Of a stretch of DNA of 11,055 nucleotides, positions 6,762 through 11,055 are shown piece after piece. The stretch's first letter is position 1, and every line of letters starts with the position of its first letter. Source of the DNA: Veillonella sp. (GTDB lineage Bacteria; Bacillota; Negativicutes; Veillonellales; Veillonellaceae). The translations under genes were made by a program, and so were the position numbers. The notes beneath the pieces were generated by a model. The model did no database searches. It saw nothing but the letters and a program-made list of their open reading frames with translations, and was not told the DNA's origin. The stretch covers positions 1 to 11,055 of the forward strand of contig NZ_DXLG01000050.1 of NCBI RefSeq assembly GCF_019414865.1. The letters run 5' to 3'.

Positions 6762-7091
6762 ATGACAGTTGATGAAAAACGTAAGTTAGAACTAAAAACT
6801 ATGTACCAAATTATTGGCATCTATTGTCATAATAAGCACCATACTCCTAAGGGGCAGCTATGTGAGGCTTGCGAGCAGGTTTGGGAATATGCGGAGCATC
6901 GCATTGATGCATGTCCTCATATGGAAAGTAAAACATTCTGTAGTGTATGTAAAACCCATTGCTATGCACCTAATTATCGTGAAAAAATCCGTGAAATTAT
7001 GCGTTATGGTGGACCAAGGATGTTACTGGTATCGCCGATCCAAGTCATTAGACATATGTATCTTGAATGGAAAGACAAAAAAAGAGGCTAG
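6762..7091 (+). CDS. YgbA-family (nitrous oxide-stimulated promoter) protein
   Basis: A 109-residue cysteine-rich protein of the family Pfam calls YgbA_NO. The recognisable core is C60-SVC-K-THCYAP (Cys60, 63, 67), then YREKIREIM at 72-80, GPRM at 84-87 and SPIQVIRH at 91-98, the same order as in E. coli YgbA. Further cysteines at 22, 34, 37 and 51 bring the total to seven. C34-x2-C37 and C51-P-H suggest a metal or iron-sulfur site shared with the C-terminal group. E. coli YgbA is controlled by the NO sensor NsrR and is linked to nitrosative stress; its biochemical role is not settled. The ribosome site AGGAGGG lies just before the ATG, nine bases after the methyltransferase stop. The last codons and stop lie inside the terminator stem. 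An overlapping frame from 6814 is not a gene. Confidence 0.85.
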   Translation: MTVDEKRKLELKTMYQIIGIYCHNKHHTPKGQLCEACEQVWEYAEHRIDACPHMESKTFCSVCKTHCYAPNYREKIREIMRYGGPRMLLVSPIQVIRHMYLEWKDKKRG

Positions 7092-7109
7092 CCATGCTAG
7101 CCTCTTTTT
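7079..7109 (+). terminator. Bidirectional terminator overlapping the ygbA stop codon
   Basis: Perfect 14-base arms (7079-7092 and 7096-7109) around the loop CAT form a strong stem, with T runs at the right end on the plus strand and, through the A run at 7077-7083, on the minus strand. The TAG at 7089-7091 lies inside the left arm. It serves both convergent genes. Confidence 0.92.
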
Positions 7110-7140
7110 AATGGTTTTATCACGTTTTCATGTAATAATC

Positions 7141-7419
7141 TTATGCGATTGCTTTGTCCAATACAGCTTTGATTAATGCTTTTGTTTGGTCATAGCTTTC
7201 ACCAGGTTGAGCCTCATATTGTTTGTCGAGGTCGAACCATAAGTTTGGATAGTACTCATAAGGGTGAGTTTTGAAGAGCTCATGAGCGTCTTGATCTTCA
7301 ACCCAGTTGATATGAATGTCTGCATATGCAGAGTTTTCTGCAACAAGTTCATCGATAGCACGGAATGCATTTGCACAATAAGGGCAACCGTTTAAGTGGA
7401 AACCTAAGATTTCTTTCAT
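7141..7419 (-). CDS. Glutaredoxin/thioredoxin-like protein with CPYC site
   Basis: A 92-residue thioredoxin-fold protein. The redox site Cys12-Pro-Tyr-Cys15 is the classic glutaredoxin motif and directly follows the first strand (ILGFHLNG). Pro58 in YYPNLWF is the likely cis-proline of the fold. It probably reduces disulfides or mixed disulfides in the cytoplasm, or delivers electrons to a partner enzyme; the partner is not shown by the sequence. The ATG at 7419 is preceded by AAAGGA about ten bases upstream. A TTG eight codons earlier (7443) has no ribosome site and is rejected. It is a single gene, convergent with the ygbA gene and divergent from ilvB, sharing the palindrome-bearing spacer with ilvB. 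Confidence 0.82.
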   Translation of the reverse strand: MKEILGFHLNGCPYCANAFRAIDELVAENSAYADIHINWVEDQDAHELFKTHPYEYYPNLWFDLDKQYEAQPGESYDQTKALIKAVLDKAIA

Positions 7420-7479
7420 GGTTTTACAGTCCTTTCCAGACAAAATTAATATATATTTCTATAATTTGAGATTTATTAC

Positions 7480-7518
7480 ATACTCATGTACCACAACATG
7501 TGGTACACTACTGAGTAT
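7480..7518. promoter_or_regulatory. Large imperfect palindrome between the CPYC gene and ilvB
   Basis: Inner arms TGTACCACA (7487-7495) and TGTGGTACA (7499-7507) are perfect nine-base inverted repeats around ACA. Outer arms ATACTCA (7480-7486) and TGAGTAT (7512-7518) continue the symmetry after a four-base bulge CTAC on one side. In total 16 base pairs. There is no T tract on either side, so it is not a terminator. It lies about 95 bases before the ilvB start and 60 before the CPYC gene start, a position suited to an operator acting on both divergent genes. The binding protein is unknown. Confidence 0.6.
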
Positions 7519-7612
7519 AACACATCTATATAAGATATTCAATTTTTTGGATATATCGAATGAGAATATTGAGAATGCGATATGCATTTTTTACATAGTT
7601 AAGGAGGCACCT

Positions 7613-9340
7613 ATGATTTCAGGCGCAGCATATGTGGTGAAGGCCCTTCAAGAGGAGCAGGTGGATATACTATTCAACTATCCTGGGGCAGCAACCATTG
7701 ATATCATGGATGAATTATATAAACAAGATAAGGTAAAAGTAATTTTGCCACGTCATGAGCAAGCATTGGCTCATGCAGCAGATGGTTATGCTCGTAGCAC
7801 GGGTAAGGTAGGGGTTTGTATGGTAACCTCTGGACCAGGTGCGACAAACCTTGTGACAGGTATTGCTACAGCATACGCTGATAGTGTGCCCCTTGTTTGT
7901 ATTACAGGTCAAGTAGACTTGGGACTCATGGGCAATGACGCATTCCAAGAGGTGGATACGGTTGGTATTGTGCGTAATATCTGTAAATATGCTGTTACCG
8001 TTCGTGATCGTAAAGAGCTAGGGCGTATTTTGAAAGAAGCCTTTTATATTGCCCGTACTGGTCGTCCTGGTCCTGTAGTGGTGGATGTTCCTAAAAACAT
8101 TCAAAAGGCTATGGGTTCTGATGAGTATCCTACAGAGGTTAATATTCGTGGCTATAAACCAAATACAACAGTTCACGTAGGACAAGTAAAAAAAGCATGC
8201 TCTATTATCAGCAAGGCTAAAAGACCACTATTCTTATTAGGCGGTGGCGTTAGCATTAGTGGTGCTAACGATCTCATGATGAAGCTAGTAGAAAAAACAG
8301 GCATTCCTGTTGTAACTACATTGATGGGTAAAGGTGCTATCGATAGTCGACATCCTTTATATCTCGGCAATATTGGTATTCATGGTGGCTATGCACCGAA
8401 TGTGGCACTCACTGATTGTGATGTAATGATTTCTATTGGTACACGCTTTAACGATCGTATTACAGGCAAATTAAGTACCTTTGCACAAAATTGTAAGATT
8501 ATCCATATTGATGTGGATGCAGCATCTATTTCTAAAAATATTAAGGTGGATATTCCAATCGTAGCAGATGCTAAATTAGCTATTGAAAAATTATTGGAAT
8601 ATATTGAACCTCATGATCTTGGTGAATGGCCTGCGCAATTACAACAACTTAAGGCTGAGCACCCTGTTACACAAGCTGGTGAAGAGGGCTTAACACCTCA
8701 AATTGTTATTGATTATATTAATAACCACTATGCACGACCTATTGTTGCTACTGATGTAGGACAAAATCAATTGTGGACTACTCAGTTCCTTGAAATTAAA
8801 GGACAACACCAAATGTTGACATCTGGTGGCCTTGGCACGATGGGCTATGGGTTCCCAGCGGCGTTAGGGGCTCAAATCGGCAACCCTGATAAACGAGTAT
8901 TTGCTATCTGTGGCGATGGTGGCGTACAAATGAATATCCAAGAATTTGCCACAGCTATGCATTACCGTTTACCTGTAACACTAATCATTTTGAATAATGG
9001 CTTCCTTGGTAATGTACGCCAATGGCAACAATTGTTCTACGACAAAAGATATGCTTGTACTAATTTGTTGATGGATGAAAGCTCTATTGTGACGCGTGAT
9101 ATGATCGATAATGATGAGTTTGAATATGTTCCAAACTTTGTACAATTGGCAGAAGCTTATGGTGCAAAGGCAATGCGCATTACTAAGGTAGAGGATATCG
9201 AAAAAGGGTTCCAATTGGCAGATACTTTCAAAGATGGTCCTACATTACTTGAGTTCATCATTCCAACGGAGCTCAATGTATTGCCAATGGTACCAGCTGG
9301 CAAATCTTTAAATGATATGTTATTAAAGGATAAAAAATAG
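7613..9340 (+). CDS. ilvB: Acetohydroxyacid (acetolactate) synthase, large subunit
   Basis: The 575-residue catalytic subunit joins two pyruvates to acetolactate, or pyruvate and 2-oxobutyrate to acetohydroxybutyrate, the first common step of valine, leucine and isoleucine synthesis. The N-terminal thiamine-diphosphate domain holds NYPGAATIDIMDEL and the catalytic Glu49 in LPRHEQALAH. TSGPGATNLVTG follows at 72-83. The central domain (about 190-340) is the FAD/transhydrogenase-like region. The C-terminal domain carries the thiamine-diphosphate motif Gly434-Asp-Gly to Asn461-Asn462, then GFLGNVRQWQ. The length and the adjacent ilvN indicate the anabolic FAD-dependent enzyme, not catabolic AlsS. 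The start at 7613 follows AAGGAGG (7601-7607) by five bases; an open frame reaching back to 7418 has no signal and unlike sequence. ilvC and ilvD are not next door. Confidence 0.96.
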   Translation: MISGAAYVVKALQEEQVDILFNYPGAATIDIMDELYKQDKVKVILPRHEQALAHAADGYARSTGKVGVCMVTSGPGATNLVTGIATAYADSVPLVCITGQVDLGLMGNDAFQEVDTVGIVRNICKYAVTVRDRKELGRILKEAFYIARTGRPGPVVVDVPKNIQKAMGSDEYPTEVNIRGYKPNTTVHVGQVKKACSIISKAKRPLFLLGGGVSISGANDLMMKLVEKTGIPVVTTLMGKGAIDSRHPLYLGNIGIHGGYAPNVALTDCDVMISIGTRFNDRITGKLSTFAQNCKIIHIDVDAASISKNIKVDIPIVADAKLAIEKLLEYIEPHDLGEWPAQLQQLKAEHPVTQAGEEGLTPQIVIDYINNHYARPIVATDVGQNQLWTTQFLEIKGQHQMLTSGGLGTMGYGFPAALGAQIGNPDKRVFAICGDGGVQMNIQEFATAMHYRLPVTLIILNNGFLGNVRQWQQLFYDKRYACTNLLMDESSIVTRDMIDNDEFEYVPNFVQLAEAYGAKAMRITKVEDIEKGFQLADTFKDGPTLLEFIIPTELNVLPMVPAGKSLNDMLLKDKK

Positions 9341-9348
9341 GAGGGGCT

Positions 9349-9861
9349 ATGGAATTACATATGGAAAAACGCTGTATTTCAGCGTATGTAGAAAACCAAA
9401 TCGGCGTATTGGCTAAAATTTCAGGCCTCTTCGCAGGTAAAAATTATAACCTAGATACATTGACTGTAGGGGAGACAGAAGATCATACCATGTCTCGTAT
9501 GACCATTGAGCTCACATGCGACGATTTGACATACGAACAAATCATTAAACAGCTTAATCGCAGTGTTGAGGTAATTAAGGTTATCGACTTTACGGATATG
9601 CCGATTACAAAGAAAGAACTATTGTTTATTAAGGTCAACAGTTGCAAAGAAGCAGATAAACAAGAAATCTTCCGCATTGCTCAAACCTTTGACTTGTTGG
9701 TAGTCGATTATAACCGCAAATCCGTTCTCGTACAATGTGTAAAAACAGTATCTAAAAATAACGACATGATTGCTCTATTTAAAGATATGTTCGTCAATCG
9801 CATTGAAGTTGTACGCGGTGGTAGCGTAGCTATCGAAGCACTATCTACACCTGATAGATAA
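9349..9861 (+). CDS. ilvN: Acetohydroxyacid synthase, regulatory small subunit
   Basis: A 170-residue regulatory subunit that binds IlvB, raises its activity and gives feedback inhibition by valine. The N-terminal ACT domain (about 7-80) shows the family signature ENQIGVLAKISGLFAGKNYN and LDTLTVGETED. The C-terminal half (about 88-165) matches the small-subunit C domain, from ELLFIKV to VVRGGSVAIEAL. The start follows GGAGG at 9340-9344, which overlaps the ilvB stop codon, so translation is probably coupled; another Met four codons later is too far from the ribosome site. Only eight bases separate it from ilvB. Length is typical of the short class of these subunits. No intact ilvC follows; the next gene is a carbonic anhydrase with its own signals. 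Confidence 0.95.
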   Translation: MELHMEKRCISAYVENQIGVLAKISGLFAGKNYNLDTLTVGETEDHTMSRMTIELTCDDLTYEQIIKQLNRSVEVIKVIDFTDMPITKKELLFIKVNSCKEADKQEIFRIAQTFDLLVVDYNRKSVLVQCVKTVSKNNDMIALFKDMFVNRIEVVRGGSVAIEALSTPDR

Positions 9862-9945
9862 GTTTTAACTCTAATTATTCTAATTCTATTTTTGGAGAAT
9901 AATGATCTAAGACTAGTAGTGATTTAGAATGGATACAACTGAATA

Positions 9946-9954
9946 TGATATAAT
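9946..9954 (+). promoter_or_regulatory. Extended -10 promoter candidate for carbonic anhydrase
   Basis: TGA followed by TATAAT (9949-9954) forms an extended -10 box. The -35 region is poor. Transcription would start near 9961, giving a leader of about 60 bases that includes the hairpin at 9981-10009. A small stem TATATC (9958-9963) with GATATA (9974-9979) overlaps the start site. Confidence 0.45.
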
Positions 9955-9980
9955 ATTTATATCGACCATTATTGATATAG

Positions 9981-10009
9981 AGACCTTGGTTGTATGCCAA
10001 GGTCTTTTT
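9981..10009 (+). terminator. Intrinsic terminator in the leader of carbonic anhydrase
   Basis: Perfect nine-base arms AGACCTTGG (9981-9989) and CCAAGGTCT (9997-10005) around a seven-base loop, followed by five Ts and TATAT. It ends only five bases before the ribosome binding site AGGAGG. It can serve as the ilvBN terminator. If the extended -10 at 9946 is used, it instead lies inside the carbonic anhydrase leader and may act as an attenuator. Confidence 0.8.
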
Positions 10010-10023
10010 ATATAGGAGGTACT

Positions 10024-10611
10024 ATGAGTTTATTAGATGATATTTTAGCCCATAATAGAGAATATGTAGAAGATCAAAATACAGGTTACGTAGAAACAGA
10101 TACTAAATGCAGTAAGATGCCTAGTCGTGAAATGGCAATCGTTACATGCATGGATACACGTCTTGTTAACTTCTTAGAAGATTCCATGGATATTGGCCGA
10201 GGTGAAGCGAAAATTGTAAAGACTGCAGGGAACTGTATTACAGGTCCCTTTGATGGCGTTGTACGTAGTTTACTTGTATGTATTTATGAGCTAGGCGTTA
10301 ATGAAATCTTTATCATTGGTCATCACGAATGTGGTATGGCAAAAACTACAGCGAAAGATCTAACAGAAAAAATGTTGGCTCGTGGTATTGCACCAGAAGC
10401 GATTCATATGGTCCGTAAAGAAATGGAACGCTGGGCAGATGGATTTACACACCCTGCTGAAAATGTAGAAGACACTGTAGACGAATTGCGTATGAATCCT
10501 TTGATTCCGAAAGACGTACCTATTCACGGTCTTATCTTCCATCCTAGAACAGGTGAAATTGAAGTCATCGTTAATGGCTATACACAAATGAAACAATATT
10601 ACGAAAAATAG
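10024..10611 (+). CDS. Beta-class carbonic anhydrase
   Basis: A 195-residue cytoplasmic zinc enzyme that interconverts carbon dioxide and bicarbonate. The zinc ligands are visible: Cys42 in TCMDTRL, and His100 with Cys103 in GHHECGM, the H-x2-C motif. Asp44 and Arg46 in C-x-D-x-R form the conserved dyad. GNCITGPFDGVVRSL (69-83) is the usual conserved stretch between the two zinc motifs. Bicarbonate supply would suit carboxylating steps of an anaerobe, but that is inference. AGGAGG at 10014-10019 lies four bases before the ATG at 10024; a frame extension to an ATG at 9994 lies in the terminator hairpin and lacks a ribosome site. A second gene starts 31 bases after the stop, with no terminator between. 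Confidence 0.93.
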   Translation: MSLLDDILAHNREYVEDQNTGYVETDTKCSKMPSREMAIVTCMDTRLVNFLEDSMDIGRGEAKIVKTAGNCITGPFDGVVRSLLVCIYELGVNEIFIIGHHECGMAKTTAKDLTEKMLARGIAPEAIHMVRKEMERWADGFTHPAENVEDTVDELRMNPLIPKDVPIHGLIFHPRTGEIEVIVNGYTQMKQYYEK

Positions 10612-10642
10612 TAGGTAAATACTTTAAAAGAGGTATTGTGAA

Positions 10643-11055
10643 TTGAGTAATATAGATAGACTAGATACATTTGAGGTAGCGTGTAAACATTTTCTCGGAG
10701 ATTTTTCAAATTTTAAAAATCTCATTTCTACCCAAGTTCAATCGTTAAATGGTTTAGAATGGTCTTTTGATAAAGGCTCCACTAAGGTTTGTAGTGCTGA
10801 CGAAAAGGGCTTAAAAAAACGATGCAAAGTTGGCATAACATATAGACTACAGGTTGAATTATCTCAAGTTGATACGGAAATTATTTGGTCAGAATTTAGT
10901 CGATTTTGGGGTGCTACTACTTTAAATCAGGTTGAAAGAGTATATAGCAATGAAGAATTAGGGCGCTATCAATTTATAGCTAATAATTCAATAGGCGATG
11001 AGATCATTTGTAACATCTATTTACATAATGAGTGGAATATACCGCAATTAAATAT
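10643..11055 (+). CDS. Unrecognised protein, 5' part only (runs off the window)
   Basis: An open frame of 137 codons runs from TTG 10643 to the right edge without a stop. The TTG is preceded by AAAAGAGGT (10626-10634) at eight bases, and the upstream stop TAA at 10625 leaves no ATG or GTG alternative, so a TTG start is well supported. The product begins LSNIDRLDTFEVACKHFLGD (Met at position 1). There is no signal peptide or membrane helix. It has alternating polar and aromatic beta-type segments (QSLNGLEWSFD, IIWSEFSRFWG) and four cysteines in the visible part. I cannot assign a family. The codon usage looks like that of the neighbours. With 31 bases and no terminator after carbonic anhydrase, it is probably the second gene of that transcript. 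Confidence 0.7.
   Translation, partial: MSNIDRLDTFEVACKHFLGDFSNFKNLISTQVQSLNGLEWSFDKGSTKVCSADEKGLKKRCKVGITYRLQVELSQVDTEIIWSEFSRFWGATTLNQVERVYSNEELGRYQFIANNSIGDEIICNIYLHNEWNIPQLN

Noticed and set aside
6814..7176. Plus-strand 120-residue frame overlapping the YgbA-family gene
   Set aside because: It lies in another frame of a well-recognised gene, runs through the terminator, and has no ribosome site.
7569..7597. ilvB promoter TTGAGA-17-TACATA
   Set aside because: Spacing is ideal but the -10 match is poor, and transcription would begin inside or after the ribosome binding site.
7418..7612. 65-residue N-terminal extension of IlvB
   Set aside because: No ribosome site, sequence unlike IlvB, and it crosses the palindrome. 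AAGGAGG at 7601-7607 marks ATG 7613.
7480..7612. T-box riboswitch before ilvB
   Set aside because: Only GTGGTAC resembles the T-box core; the CCGCG part, specifier stem, antiterminator and terminator are absent, and the leader is too short.
9994..10023. ATG at 9994 as start of carbonic anhydrase
   Set aside because: It lies in the loop of the terminator hairpin with no ribosome site; ATG 10024 has AGGAGG at proper spacing.
1..11055. CRISPR arrays, insertion sequences, phage or toxin-antitoxin genes
   Set aside because: No spaced direct repeats, transposase, integrase or terminal repeats with target duplications were seen on either strand.

Overview
The window reads as ordinary chromosome from a low-GC, diderm member of the Firmicutes (class Negativicutes), most likely Veillonella or a close relative. 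The clues are AT-rich DNA with strong AGGAGG-type ribosome binding sites, combined with a protein that needs an outer membrane: a type V autotransporter with a C-terminal beta-barrel ending in Phe. The genus is inferred from general familiarity with these proteins; no database search was made.

Layout. (1) 123-3245: an exported DUF4198-family protein with its own terminator, then a 748-residue autotransporter with two small hairpins in its leader and a terminator. (2) 3375-4680: a likely two-gene operon of a flavodoxin-like iron-sulfur flavoprotein and a low-molecular-weight protein tyrosine phosphatase, with its own promoter and a long hairpin after it. (3) 4736-4868: tRNA-Arg(CCG) with an extended -10 promoter and a perfect terminator. 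(4) 4916-5335, minus strand: a small one-helix membrane protein of unknown function. (5) 5336-5936: 600 bases without an intact gene, holding what looks like a decayed small gene (or a small RNA) that ends in a strong terminator. (6) 5937-7109: an operon of a class I SAM-dependent methyltransferase and a YgbA-family (nitrous oxide-stimulated promoter family) cysteine-rich protein. (7) 7141-7419, minus strand: a glutaredoxin-like CPYC protein, convergent with the previous operon and divergent from ilvB. (8) 7613-9861: ilvB and ilvN, the two subunits of acetohydroxyacid synthase. (9) 10024-10611: a beta-carbonic anhydrase whose leader carries an intrinsic terminator hairpin. (10) 10643 to the right edge: the start of an unrecognised gene with a TTG start.

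How the genes relate. IlvB and IlvN form the first committed enzyme of branched-chain amino acid synthesis. The methyltransferase, YgbA protein and CPYC protein could all bear on thiol, metal or nitrosative stress, but that link is inferred from proximity. The flavoprotein and phosphatase share a transcript, but no pathway can be assigned. Convergent gene pairs are separated by terminators that work on both strands. I found no CRISPR array, phage gene, insertion sequence or defence system. The best leads are a large imperfect palindrome between the CPYC gene and ilvB, the methyltransferase-YgbA pairing, the decayed region at 5409-5662, and the terminator inside the carbonic anhydrase leader.
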